Shown: piece by piece, positions 1 through 8,113 of the stretch
How the letters are laid out: each line of letters starts with the position of its first letter
How positions within the stretch are numbered: position 1 is the stretch's first letter
Translations under genes and position numbers: made by a program
Notes under the pieces: model-generated
What the model saw: the letters and a program-made list of their open reading frames with translations, nothing else
Told to the model about the DNA's origin: nothing
The model's database searches: none
From: Armatimonadota bacterium
GTDB lineage: Bacteria; Sysuimicrobiota; Sysuimicrobiia; Sysuimicrobiales; Sysuimicrobiaceae
DNA: 38,239 bases
Reading direction: 5' to 3'
Assembly (NCBI GenBank): GCA_025060455.1
Contig: JANXBY010000031.1
Location: forward strand, 1 to 38,239

Positions 1-1196
1 GCGGAGGCGGTGAGGGTCTGCGACACCTCGGTCGCCCGACCCACGGTGTCCCGCAGCCAGGCCACCACCCGGTCGAAGGCCTGTGCCACCTGTGCCACCT
101 CGTCGCGACCCTGCAGCCCAACCTCCACCCGGAGATCACCCTGCGCCACCCGCTGCAGCGCCTGCACCAGCCGGCCCAGGGGGCCGGTGACGCTCCGGGT
201 GGTGGCCACGCCGAACGCGGCCACCGCCGCCACCAGCAGGGCGGAGGTCGTCGCCACGGACCAGATGCCCCGCTGGGTCTGGCTCACCCGCGCCCCCAAC
301 ACCTCGCGCAGCGAGCGCGTCGCCTCGCGGTACAGGTCAAAGCGGCTGTCGATGGCGCGGGTGGCCAGGGCGAAGTACGCCTCCGGCGAGGCCGTCAGCC
401 GGTCCGCGCGCACCACCTGCTCCTCCGCGACCCGCAGGTACTCCTCCACCAGCCGGTCCCCTTCCTTCAGCTTGGGCTCCAGTGCCGCGCGGGCCACGGG
501 GTTGGCGCGGAACGCTTCTTCCAGCTGACGGGTGAACTCCCGCTCCAGCAGCCGCACGGCCCCGATCCGCTCCTGCAGGGCCGCGCGGTCCCTCAGGGTC
601 ACGGATCGGCGCGTGAGGGCGCCCGAGCCCAAGGACCGAAGCTGGCCCATCTGCTCGATCGCTTGAGGTAGTGGACCGATGACCGTGTTCCCTAGGTAGA
701 GGCCGTCCGCGTACGGGTCCAGGGTGATTCCGGAGGCGACGCCCACGTGCCAGATCAGGTCCAGGATCTCCGCCACGAGTTGGCTGTGCTGCTGGAAGCT
801 CTCCTCCGGCTTGAGGGACTCCAGGCTGGAGGCGATCCGGTCCCACGAGCCCCGCAGCCGGTCGAAAACCTGCGTGGTCTCCAGGTACCTCCCGTGCCGG
901 CGGTCCACGTGGCCCGCCGCGTCGAAGGCCGCCCGCAGCTCCTGCTGCGTCTGGGCCAGCTCCGACCGCACGTCCGCCCCACTGAGCAGCCTTGCGGCCA
1001 GCCCGCGGTGTTCCGCGACTTTCTGGAACACGTGGCTCAGAGCCTCGAGGTACTCTGCGCCCCGCAGCTCCTGCCGGGCCGCCTCCAAAGCGGCCCGGTC
1101 GCCCGCCACGCGCCACGCAGCCAGCACCACACTGAGTGCCACGGCGGCTGCGCCGAACAACGCCAGCTTCACCCACACCCGAAGGTTCGACAGCAC
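1..1196 (-). CDS. Methyl-accepting chemotaxis protein (MCP1), 3' end cut by window edge
   Basis: Transmembrane chemoreceptor that would signal to CheA through CheW. About 398 codons are present. They start at GTG 1196 behind a GGAGGGGAGG-type ribosome site (about 1199-1208) and run off the left edge in frame. Visible parts: an N-terminal membrane helix (about residues 8-24), a mostly helical sensor region of about 285 residues, a second membrane helix (around 236-304 nt, GIWSVATTSALLVAAVAAF), and a HAMP domain (TGPLGRLVQALQRVAQGDL) reaching the edge. The methylation and signalling tip lies outside the window. The sensor contains EHRGLAARLL and LDPYADGLYL, the type of helical ligand domain seen in many receptors; the ligand is unknown. 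A sigma-54-type promoter lies about 55 nt upstream. The gene has its own promoter, so it forms a separate unit from the sigma-factor gene before it. Confidence 0.9.
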   Translation of the reverse strand, partial: MLSNLRVWVKLALFGAAAVALSVVLAAWRVAGDRAALEAARQELRGAEYLEALSHVFQKVAEHRGLAARLLSGADVRSELAQTQQELRAAFDAAGHVDRRHGRYLETTQVFDRLRGSWDRIASSLESLKPEESFQQHSQLVAEILDLIWHVGVASGITLDPYADGLYLGNTVIGPLPQAIEQMGQLRSLGSGALTRRSVTLRDRAALQERIGAVRLLEREFTRQLEEAFRANPVARAALEPKLKEGDRLVEEYLRVAEEQVVRADRLTASPEAYFALATRAIDSRFDLYREATRSLREVLGARVSQTQRGIWSVATTSALLVAAVAAFGVATTRSVTGPLGRLVQALQRVAQGDLRVEVGLQGRDEVAQVAQAFDRVVAWLRDTVGRATEVSQTLTAS

Positions 1197-1251
1197 GACC
1201 TCCCCTCCGTCGCAGGGCACAACCCCGAATCCGTCCGGGTGGGGTGAGCTT

Positions 1252-1265
1252 GCAAGGAGCGTGCC
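1252..1265 (-). promoter_or_regulatory. Sigma-54 (-24/-12) promoter for MCP1
   Basis: On the minus strand the site reads CGGCACGCTCCTTGCA, with GG and GC exactly 10 nt apart. The predicted start of transcription is near 1240, giving a 5' leader of about 44 nt before the GTG at 1196. It is one of eight near-identical sites in the window. The sequence match is seen directly; activity is inferred. Confidence 0.8.
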
Positions 1266-1361
1266 GGACGCGCGCCGGCGCCCTCGTCCCGACCGGGTGC
1301 GGTACTGGCGGGCGGCGACCCAGCCGGCCGCCCCCGAGCCGGTCACCGACCTCGGTGTTGA

Positions 1362-2084
1362 TCACGGGCGGGCGACGAATCCCTGCTGCGCCAGGAAGGT
1401 GCGCAGGCGCAGCAGGGCGGTGGCTTGGATCTGGCATACGCGGGATTCCGTGAGGTCCAGGATGGCTCCGATCTCCGCCAGGGTCAGTCCCTCGTAGTAG
1501 TACAGGCCTAGGACCAGGCGTTCCCGCTCGCTGAGCCTTTGAAGCCCTCGACGCAGGGCCTCCAGCAGCTCCCCGCGCTCGGCGGCCTCCTCTGGGCCTC
1601 CGGAGTCCGTGGCGGGTTCAGGGCCCGCGGCCCGGGCCACCAGCTCCTCGAAGGAGGTGACCACCAGGGTGTGCAGCCGCGCGAGCTCCGCGTCCAGAAC
1701 CTCGGGCTCCAGCCCCACCTCTGCCGCCAGCTCCTCCCGGCTGGGCTCCCTGCCCAGTTGCGCGGCCAGGCGCTCGTGGGCCCGCTCGATGCGCCGTGCG
1801 GTCTTGCGGTCGGACCGTGCGGCCAGGTCGAGGCTGCGCAGGTGGTCGAGGATGGCCCCGCGGATGCGGTGCCACGCGAACGTCTCGAACCGCACGCCCT
1901 GCGAGGGGTCGTACCGCTGCAGGGCTTCCAGGAGTCCCACCACCCCGTACCCTTCCAGGTCTTCCCGCGACACGTGGGGCGGGAGGTTGGCCGCCAGCCG
2001 CTGCACCACCGCGCGCACCAGCCCCATGTAGCGGGTCACCCGCTCGTCGGCGGAGGGAGGGCCCTGCACGCCGGGACACGCCAC
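1362..2084 (-). CDS. fliA: FliA/WhiG-type RNA polymerase sigma factor (sigma-28 family)
   Basis: Alternative sigma factor expected to direct late flagellar and chemotaxis promoters. It has 240 residues from GTG 2084, 2 nt after the cheD stop. A GGAGG lies inside the cheD end about 15 nt upstream, so translation is probably coupled. Region 2 is clear (EDLEGYGVVGLLEALQRYD, then FETFAWHRIRGAILDHLR). Region 3 follows (GREPSREELAAEVGL), and region 4 ends the protein with a helix-turn-helix (LTLAEIGAILDLTESRVCQI). Length and domain order match FliA/SigD. It is the last gene of the long flhB-flhA-flhF-che string, so it would be made after sigma-54-driven transcription of that string. No flgM anti-sigma gene is in the window. 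Confidence 0.93.
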   Translation of the reverse strand: MACPGVQGPPSADERVTRYMGLVRAVVQRLAANLPPHVSREDLEGYGVVGLLEALQRYDPSQGVRFETFAWHRIRGAILDHLRSLDLAARSDRKTARRIERAHERLAAQLGREPSREELAAEVGLEPEVLDAELARLHTLVVTSFEELVARAAGPEPATDSGGPEEAAERGELLEALRRGLQRLSERERLVLGLYYYEGLTLAEIGAILDLTESRVCQIQATALLRLRTFLAQQGFVARP

Positions 2085-2086
2085 GG

Positions 2087-2557
2087 TTACAGCTCCGCCT
2101 CCTCTCCGCCCGCGGTGCGCACCACCACGCGCCCTGACCCCACGTACAGGGAAACCGTGCGGCTCACGCTGCCGCCGACTGCCTCTCCGCGGACCCGCAG
2201 CCCCCGCGCCTGCAGCTGCGCTCGAACCGCGCGCAAGTTGCGCTCTCCCACGTTGAGGGGGCTGGTGTCCGCGAGTCCGAACATGGCCGCCCCTCCCACC
2301 AGCCACACCGCAATCCCGTGCGGGCCGGCCCCCGCGTCCTCGAACGTCCGCAGCAGCGCCGGGATCGCGGTGTCGGCGAACTTGAAGGGGCCGAAGGTAC
2401 CTCCGAAGGCCCGCGGCAGCATCACGTGCGCCATTCCCCCCAGGAGGGGCCGCGAGCTGTGCAGCACCACCGCCACGCACGACCCCAGCCCGGGGGCCAC
2501 CAGGACCGCGTCCGGCCGGCGGGTGACCGCCCCCTCGCCCATGCCCACACGGATCAC
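2087..2557 (-). CDS. cheD: Chemoreceptor glutamine deamidase CheD
   Basis: Deamidates glutamines in chemoreceptors and, in Bacillus and Thermotoga, is linked with CheC-type phosphatases. It has 156 residues from GTG 2557, which overlaps the cheR stop as GTGA. The active-site cysteine is in GLGSC (Cys27) and the histidine in GGMAHVMLP (His44), at the usual positions for the family. The residue six before the cysteine, often a threonine in the family, is alanine here; whether this matters is unknown. It sits between cheR and the FliA-type sigma gene, within the same coupled string as cheB. Confidence 0.93.
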   Translation of the reverse strand: MIRVGMGEGAVTRRPDAVLVAPGLGSCVAVVLHSSRPLLGGMAHVMLPRAFGGTFGPFKFADTAIPALLRTFEDAGAGPHGIAVWLVGGAAMFGLADTSPLNVGERNLRAVRAQLQARGLRVRGEAVGGSVSRTVSLYVGSGRVVVRTAGGEEAEL

Positions 2558-3360
2558 GAACCCTTCCGCGCAGCCCTCCAAGGCGCCTCCTCCGTTCTGC
2601 GATAGAAAAACGGGTATACGGGCTCCAACCCCAGCTCCCGGGCCCCGGTCACCTGCTCCGCCGCCCCCACGAACAGGTAGCCGCCCGGCGCCAGCGCGTC
2701 GGAGAACCGCCGGTACAGGGCCCGCTTGGCCTCCTCGGTGAAGTAGATGACCACGTTGCGGCACAGCACGAGGTGCCACGGACCGCCGAACGGATCCCGG
2801 AGGAGGTCGTGCCGCCGGAACCGCACGCGGCCCCTCAAGGACGGGTGCACGCGCCAGCTATCCCCGTCCCGCACCAGGAACCGCTGCCGACGCGCGGGGG
2901 TCACGTGGCGTACGTCCTCCTCCCGGTAACGCGCCACCTCCGCCTGCGCCAGCACCTGCCGGTCGATGTCGGTCCCCAACACGGACCACGCGCCGCGCGG
3001 GTCCACCTCCGCCAGCAGCATGGCCACGCTGTACGCCTCCGCGCCGTTGGAGCACCCCGCGCTCCACACCCGCAGGGCCCCGAACCGCTCCCGCAGCTCC
3101 GGCAGCACGCGCTCCCGCAGCACCGCGAACAGCTCCGGGTTGCGGAAGAACTCGGAGACGTTGATGGTGAGCCGATCCACCAGCTCCTCCAGCACCGCCG
3201 GGTCCTCGCGCGCCCGGACCAGGAGCTCGTCCACATTCCGCAGCCCCATGCGCTGCAGGGCGCCCGCCAGCCGGCGCTCCACCTGCTCGGGCCGGTACGC
3301 GCTGAGGTCGAGCCCCACGTGCTTGCGCAGGAGGTGTGCGAGGGCCGCGTACTCACCCAC
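2554..3360 (-). CDS. cheR: Chemoreceptor methyltransferase CheR
   Basis: Transfers methyl groups from S-adenosylmethionine to receptor glutamates during adaptation. It has 268 residues from GTG 3360, chosen because AGGAGG lies five bases upstream and because homology begins at once (VGEYAALAHLLRKHVGLDL). It has the all-helical N-terminal domain, the TINVSEFFRNPELF segment, the SAM-binding loop RVWSAGCSNGAEAYS, the GTDID acid motif and the CRNVVIYFT strand. It overlaps the GAF gene by 8 nt and cheD by 4 nt. Neither cheR nor the receptors seen here show an obvious C-terminal pentapeptide tether: MCP2 ends in FQV. Confidence 0.95.
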   Translation of the reverse strand: MGEYAALAHLLRKHVGLDLSAYRPEQVERRLAGALQRMGLRNVDELLVRAREDPAVLEELVDRLTINVSEFFRNPELFAVLRERVLPELRERFGALRVWSAGCSNGAEAYSVAMLLAEVDPRGAWSVLGTDIDRQVLAQAEVARYREEDVRHVTPARRQRFLVRDGDSWRVHPSLRGRVRFRRHDLLRDPFGGPWHLVLCRNVVIYFTEEAKRALYRRFSDALAPGGYLFVGAAEQVTGARELGLEPVYPFFYRRTEEAPWRAARKGS

Positions 3361-3766
3361 CGGGTCCCTCCTCGACCAACGCCTGTGCCAGCCAGCCCGC
3401 GGCCTCCTGAACGCGCCGCACGTCCTCGTCGGTGAACTCTCCGTCGGTGCGGGCCACCGCCAGCACCCCGAGCCGCCGCGGCCCGCACTCCACGGGGACC
3501 GCGAGAAACCCACGGAGGGCCGAGTCCCGGAACCCCCGGCCCCGGGACGGGATCCGCACCGTGCGGCCCGTGCGGTAAACCCAGCTCCTCAGGCCCATGC
3601 CCTGCTCGAAGGGCACCGACTCCAAAAGGTCCAGGGGGCGGCCCACCGCGGCCGCGGGCACCAGCTGGCCGTCCGCGTGGGTCCACACGGTGGCCATGTG
3701 GAAGGGCACCGCCTCCCGCAGGCCCCGCAGGACGTCCGCGCAACGCTCACGCACCGACGGCCTCAC
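3353..3766 (-). CDS. Small stand-alone GAF-domain protein
   Basis: A 137-residue protein that is almost entirely one GAF domain. GAF domains bind small ligands or cyclic nucleotides, or act in protein contacts. Visible features are MATVWTHADG near the start, GMGLRSWVYRTGRTVRIPSR, the FLAVPVE strand, GVLAVARTDGEFTDEDV, and a closing helix. There is no output domain. It lies between cheB (20-nt overlap) and cheR (8-nt overlap), so it is co-translated with the receptor-modification enzymes. The start could instead be GTG 3754 (133 residues), which has a better-spaced GTGAGG. No standard chemotaxis operon protein of this type is known to me; a sensory input to adaptation is a guess. Confidence 0.8.
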   Translation of the reverse strand: MRPSVRERCADVLRGLREAVPFHMATVWTHADGQLVPAAAVGRPLDLLESVPFEQGMGLRSWVYRTGRTVRIPSRGRGFRDSALRGFLAVPVECGPRRLGVLAVARTDGEFTDEDVRRVQEAAGWLAQALVEEGPGG

Positions 3767-4736
3767 CGCCGCTCACCAGCCGCACCAGCTCGTCCGCGAT
3801 GCGCTCCAGGGGCAGGACGAAGTCCGCCACGCCGGCCTCCACCACCGCCCTGGGCATCCCGTACACCACGCAGGTGGCCTCGTTCTGCGCGATCACCTGG
3901 CCGCCCGCGCGCTTGATCCTCCGGCAGCCCTCCAGCCCGTCCTTCCCCATGCCCGTGAGCACCACCGCCAGCACCGGAGAGAAGACCTCCGCCACCGCGC
4001 TGAAGGTGACGTCCGCGGACGGCTTCAGCACGTCGGCGGGCAGCGGGTCGCGGACCCGCCACCTTCCGTCCCGCACCTCCAGCTGCTTGCCTCCGGGCGC
4101 CACGTACGCCACACCCGGCTGAGGCACGGCACCGTCCTCCGCCTCCTCCACGTGGAATGCGCCCAGATCCGACAGCCTGCGGGCCAAGCTCTGCGTGAAC
4201 CCCGCGGGCATGTGCTGAACCACCACCACGGGGACCCGCAACGCCGGAAGCTTGGAGAACAGCTCCGCGAGCGCTCCCGGGCCTCCGGTGGAGGCCGCCA
4301 CCGCCACCATCCGCACCGGCCCCGTCCGCCGCCGGGGACGGGCCCTGGACCGCGCCGCGGCCTTCACCTTCTGGACCAGCTGCCAGAGAGCGGCACCGCT
4401 CCACGCCCCCGCGGGCTTCGCTTCCACGTCCACCGCGCCCAGCTCCAGGGCCCGCAAGGCGGCCTCCGCGCCGTGCGCGGTGTGGGCGCTCAGCACCACT
4501 ACGGGAACTCCCTGTTGGCGCACCAGGGCCTGCAGGGTGCTGAGCCCGTCCAGCACCGGCATCTCCACGTCCAGGGTCACCACGTCGGGGTGCAGGCGGG
4601 CGGCCAGGTCCAGGGCCTGCAACCCGTTGCTGGCCACCCCGACCACCTCCACCTCCGGGTCCTGCTCCAACGCCGCTGCCAGCAGCTGGCGGAACACCGC
4701 GGAGTCGTCCGCCACCAGGACCCGCACCCGCTTCAC
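3747..4736 (-). CDS. cheB: Receptor methylesterase/deamidase CheB
   Basis: Response-regulator methylesterase that removes receptor methyl groups when phosphorylated by CheA. It has 329 residues from GTG 4736, overlapping the PilZ gene stop as GTGA. The receiver domain comes first: paired acids DD at residues 10-11, phospho-acceptor Asp56 in TLDVEMP, and a lysine in AKPAG. The esterase domain follows, with serine in ASTGGP, histidine in VVVQHMPAGFT and aspartate in VLTGMGKDG. Length and order match the family. It is the first che gene of the distal cheB-GAF-cheR-cheD group, far from cheA-cheW-cheY. Confidence 0.96.
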   Translation of the reverse strand: MKRVRVLVADDSAVFRQLLAAALEQDPEVEVVGVASNGLQALDLAARLHPDVVTLDVEMPVLDGLSTLQALVRQQGVPVVVLSAHTAHGAEAALRALELGAVDVEAKPAGAWSGAALWQLVQKVKAAARSRARPRRRTGPVRMVAVAASTGGPGALAELFSKLPALRVPVVVVQHMPAGFTQSLARRLSDLGAFHVEEAEDGAVPQPGVAYVAPGGKQLEVRDGRWRVRDPLPADVLKPSADVTFSAVAEVFSPVLAVVLTGMGKDGLEGCRRIKRAGGQVIAQNEATCVVYGMPRAVVEAGVADFVLPLERIADELVRLVSGGEAVGA

Positions 4737-5317
4737 GGCTCCAGCAACCTCCGCACCGTCCTGCCGCTTCCGGGAGACCACGCCACCCCCACGGCAAAGT
4801 TCCGGCCGCGCTCGAAACGGGGCCGCACCCACACCACCTGCCCGTTCACCGCCGCGGGGGACCGCCCGGGCAGCGTGACCACCAGCCGCTCGCCCACGGA
4901 CGGTTCGGGCCAGGGGTTCAATAGCTCCAGCTGGCAGCCGCCCTCCGAAAGGTCCGCCAGTTGGGCGGCCACCAGCTTGGGTGGAACGTGGTCGGACCTT
5001 GCCACGTACACCCGCATGGACACCGGGCGTCGCGGCAGCGCACGGCGGTCCACGGGGTACGGCACACCCTCCAGCCGCACGCACACCGTCTCCACCGGCC
5101 CCCGCACGCACCGCTCCACCACGCCCTCGAACTCCCACGCCCTACCTTGCCCGTACAGCCGGCCCCGCACCCGGGTGCCCGGCGACGGCAACACCGGCCG
5201 CGGGCCGTCCATGGGTGCGCTCACCAGCACGTGCCCCGGCCCCACCTCCTCCACCCGCACCGGAAAGGCACGGCCACCCAGCCACAGCTCCACCCGCTGG
5301 TTCACCCGGAGCTGCAT
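4733..5317 (-). CDS. YcgR/YpfA-like PilZ-domain cyclic-di-GMP receptor
   Basis: Probable cyclic-di-GMP-controlled brake or adaptor of the flagellar motor. It has 194 residues from ATG 5317, chosen for the GGAGG seven bases upstream; it overlaps flhF by 16 nt. The first 90 residues resemble the YcgR N-terminal (FlgZ-like) beta domain. The PilZ domain follows, with both cyclic-di-GMP motifs intact: RxxxR at residues 92-96 (RALPR) and DxSxxG at 122-127 (DLSEGG). It lies between flhF and cheB, where many Bacillota have flhG or a PilZ gene. With the HD-GYP protein near the other end, this points to cyclic-di-GMP control. The precise target is inferred. Confidence 0.88.
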   Translation of the reverse strand: MQLRVNQRVELWLGGRAFPVRVEEVGPGHVLVSAPMDGPRPVLPSPGTRVRGRLYGQGRAWEFEGVVERCVRGPVETVCVRLEGVPYPVDRRALPRRPVSMRVYVARSDHVPPKLVAAQLADLSEGGCQLELLNPWPEPSVGERLVVTLPGRSPAAVNGQVVWVRPRFERGRNFAVGVAWSPGSGRTVRRLLEP

Positions 5318-6111
5318 CCTGAGACCTCCAGCCACCGCGCCCCAACCCTGGACCGGGCGCTGGCGACCTCGCCGGGCACCCGCGGGCTGTACGTCAGGTA
5401 GCTCACGGGCAGCGCGAGGCTCAACAGGGCGGCGCGCACCTGGGCCGGCTCCACCTCGTCCAGGTGGGTGAGGACGCATCGGGTGGGCCCCAGCTCCCGC
5501 AGGTCGTCCTGCACCCGGCGGAGCACCGCGGGCGCGTACGCCACCGACACCACCAGGTGCACCTCGTGGGGCCGCACCTGCGCCAGCACCTCCCGCACCG
5601 CGGACCAACGGTCGGCCATGCTGGGGTGCACGCCGGGCAGGTCCACCAGCACCAGCTCAGCGTCCGCAGGGGCCGCCGCCCCGGAGCCGGAGTGCACCGG
5701 CACCCCCGCGGCCTTCACCGACTCCGCCAGCTGGCGGTGTGAACCGGCGCGCCACGTGTCCGCGGACACCACGCGGACGTCCCACCCCCGAAGGCGGAAC
5801 TCGCACGCCAGCTTGGCCACCGCGGTGGTCTTGCCGGCTCCCGTGGGGCCCACGAACGCCACGCGCCGGCAGCGGCCCCGGGAGGGCCGGATGGGCGGCG
5901 CGGGCTTCCACGACACGGGCCCTGCCTCGCACGGCCCGGAGGGAACCGCGGGCATGGCGATCACCTCCGCGTGCCCGGGCTGGAGCCACCGCCACCACCG
6001 GGGCGGCCTGCGCTCCCGCGTGTACAGCACCACCGCCTCCGGCCCCAGGTCTTCCCGGACCCGGGCCAGGGCCTGCTCCAGGGTGGCCGCTTCATACCGA
6101 CGCGCCAGCAT
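5302..6111 (-). CDS. flhF: Short FlhF-type SRP-like GTPase
   Basis: FlhF sets the position and number of flagella with its partner ATPase FlhG. The protein has 269 residues from ATG 6111, overlapping flhA by 20 nt. The N-terminus (MLARRYEAATLEQALARVRE) is typical. The G domain has GPTGAGKTT (88-96), DTWRAGSHRQL (118-128) and THLDE (215-219). It is clearly shorter than the roughly 366-residue Bacillus protein because the linker is only about 50 residues. The usual DTAGR of the G3 loop reads DLPGVHP (157-163), and the G4 lysine of TKLD is histidine. Both changes may weaken GTP hydrolysis or binding. No flhG follows; a PilZ gene takes its place. Confidence 0.87.
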   Translation of the reverse strand: MLARRYEAATLEQALARVREDLGPEAVVLYTRERRPPRWWRWLQPGHAEVIAMPAVPSGPCEAGPVSWKPAPPIRPSRGRCRRVAFVGPTGAGKTTAVAKLACEFRLRGWDVRVVSADTWRAGSHRQLAESVKAAGVPVHSGSGAAAPADAELVLVDLPGVHPSMADRWSAVREVLAQVRPHEVHLVVSVAYAPAVLRRVQDDLRELGPTRCVLTHLDEVEPAQVRAALLSLALPVSYLTYSPRVPGEVASARSRVGARWLEVSGCSSG

Positions 6112-8113
6112 CCACGCTCACCGTCCCCACGCGGTTGATGGACACGTTGGGATCCAGCTCCTCGTAGGCCAGCACGGGCAGCTGTGGGACCGCAGGCTCC
6201 AGCAGCCTCCTCACCGCGGGCCGCACGCTGCCCGAGCACAGGAGCACGGGGTTGGCCACCTGCTGACAGGCGGCCTCCCAGGCGGCCCGGGCTGTCCTGG
6301 GAAGCTGCTGCAGGGCGTCGACGCCCGCCCGTCCCTGCGCGCCTTCGAGGAGCAGCCGTTCCGCCTGCGGGTCCAGGACCAGGACGTTCAGCCGGCGCTG
6401 CTCGTCCAGCAGGTGCTGGTACAGGGCCCGGCCCAGCCCGCGCCGCACCACCTCCACCAGACGCTCGGGATCCTTGGTGCTGCGGCCGGCGTCGGACAGC
6501 ACCTCCAGGATGGTGACCAGATCCCGGATGGGCACGCCTTCCTGGAGCAGCAGCTGCAGCACCCGCTGCACGTCGCCCACGGTGAGCACATTCGGGACGA
6601 GTTCGTCCACCAGGGCCTTCTGGCGCTCCCGCAGGCGGTCCAGCAGGTCCTGGACGTCCTGCCGCGACAGCAGCCTCCACCCGTACCGTCGGACCACCTC
6701 GTGCAGGTGTGTGGCCACCACCACCGACGGCTCCACCACGGTGTACCCGCTGGCCTCCGCCACCGCCCGCTCCGCCTCGGAGATCCACACCGCGGGCGTC
6801 CCGAAGGCAGGGTCGGTGGTACGCATCCCGGGCAGCTCCGGGGCGTCGGGCGACGCCCGCACCGCCAGCAGCCCGCTGGGCACCACCTCGCCGCGCGCCA
6901 CCTCTACCCCTCGGATTCGCATGCAGTACTCCCGTGCGCCCAGGCTGGGGTCGTCCCGCACGCGCACCGGCGGGATCACTAGGCCCAGCGACGCGGCCAC
7001 CTGCTTGCGCAGGGCCACGATCCGCGTCAGCAGGTCTCCGCCCTGCCCCGGTTCCACCAGGGAAACCAGGCCGTAGCCGATCTCCAGGCTGATGGGATCC
7101 ACCTCGCTCGCGGCCTGAAGCGCTTCCTGCGCGGGGGGAGGAGGTGCCGGCGGTTCTGCGGGGGGCGCGGGTGCGCGCAGCGCCCACCCCGCGCCGGCCA
7201 GCAGTCCTCCCACCAGCAGGAACGACAGCTTGGGAAGCCCCGGGAACAGGCCCAGCAGCCCCACGATGGCACCTGCGGCCACCAAGGGCCGCCAGCGCGC
7301 GGTGAGCTGCGCCACCAGGTCTGCCCCCAGGTGGTCGGCCCCCGCGGTGCGGGTCAGGATCAGCCCGCTGGCGGCGGACATGAGCAGGGAGGGGATCTGC
7401 AGGGCCAGCCCCGCGCCCACCGCCTGCAGGGCGAAGGCGCTGGCGGCCTCCGCGGGGCTCATCCCCCGTCCCAGCCCCACGCCGAACCCGCCCAGCAGGT
7501 TCACCGCGGTGATGAGCAGGCCGGCGATGGCATCCCCCCGCACGAACTTGCTGGCGCCGTCCATGGCCCCGAAGAAGTCCGACTGCCGCTCCACCTGCCG
7601 CCGCCGCTCCCGTGCGGCTTCCTCCGTCAGGGCGCCCGCGTTCAGCTCCGCGTCGATGCTCATCTGCTTTCCGGGCATGGCGTCCAGAGCGAAGCGCGCC
7701 GCCACCTCCGCCATGCGGCTGGTGCCGTTGGTGACCACCAGGAACTGCACCACCAGCAGGATCACGAACAGCACCAGCCCCACCACGAGGTTGCCGCCCA
7801 CCACGAGCCCGCCGAACGCGGCCACCACGCTGCCCGCAGACCCCTGGGTGAGGATCAGCCGCGCCATGGCTACGTTCAGCCCCAGCCGGCCCAGGGCGGC
7901 GGTGAGGAGCAGGGACGGGAACACCGACAGCTGCAGGGGGTCGGTGACGTACGCCGTTGCCAGCAGGACCACCACCGAAAGCGCCAGGTTGGCCACCAGC
8001 AGCACGTCCACCAGCGCGGTGGGAAGCGGCACCACCAAGGTCGCGGTGACTAGCAGCAGGCAGGCGGCCAGCGCCAGGTCGCTGGACTGCAGCAGCCGGC
8101 GCCCCAGCGTCAC
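6092..8113 (-). CDS. flhA: Flagellar export gate protein FlhA
   Basis: Major membrane component of the flagellar type III export gate, which uses proton motive force and receives substrate-chaperone complexes. It has 673 residues from GTG 8113, overlapping flhB as GTGA. The N-terminal half has about eight membrane helices, and the conserved cytoplasmic loop contains GRLGLNVAMARLIL and the NGTSRMAEVAARFALDAMPGKQ region. A proline-rich linker (about 340-360) leads to the cytoplasmic domain, which contains GYGLVSLVEP, ILEVLSDAGRSTKDPERLVE and the conserved C-terminal LAYEELDPNV. Length is normal (Bacillus about 677). Confidence 0.97.
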   Translation of the reverse strand: MTLGRRLLQSSDLALAACLLLVTATLVVPLPTALVDVLLVANLALSVVVLLATAYVTDPLQLSVFPSLLLTAALGRLGLNVAMARLILTQGSAGSVVAAFGGLVVGGNLVVGLVLFVILLVVQFLVVTNGTSRMAEVAARFALDAMPGKQMSIDAELNAGALTEEAARERRRQVERQSDFFGAMDGASKFVRGDAIAGLLITAVNLLGGFGVGLGRGMSPAEAASAFALQAVGAGLALQIPSLLMSAASGLILTRTAGADHLGADLVAQLTARWRPLVAAGAIVGLLGLFPGLPKLSFLLVGGLLAGAGWALRAPAPPAEPPAPPPPAQEALQAASEVDPISLEIGYGLVSLVEPGQGGDLLTRIVALRKQVAASLGLVIPPVRVRDDPSLGAREYCMRIRGVEVARGEVVPSGLLAVRASPDAPELPGMRTTDPAFGTPAVWISEAERAVAEASGYTVVEPSVVVATHLHEVVRRYGWRLLSRQDVQDLLDRLRERQKALVDELVPNVLTVGDVQRVLQLLLQEGVPIRDLVTILEVLSDAGRSTKDPERLVEVVRRGLGRALYQHLLDEQRRLNVLVLDPQAERLLLEGAQGRAGVDALQQLPRTARAAWEAACQQVANPVLLCSGSVRPAVRRLLEPAVPQLPVLAYEELDPNVSINRVGTVSVDAGASV

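Noticed and set aside
1266-1361. Weak inverted repeats after the FliA-type gene as an intrinsic terminator
   Set aside because: Pairing near 1337-1358 is interrupted by bulges and no T-run follows. Nothing beyond the MCP1 promoter could be supported in this gap.
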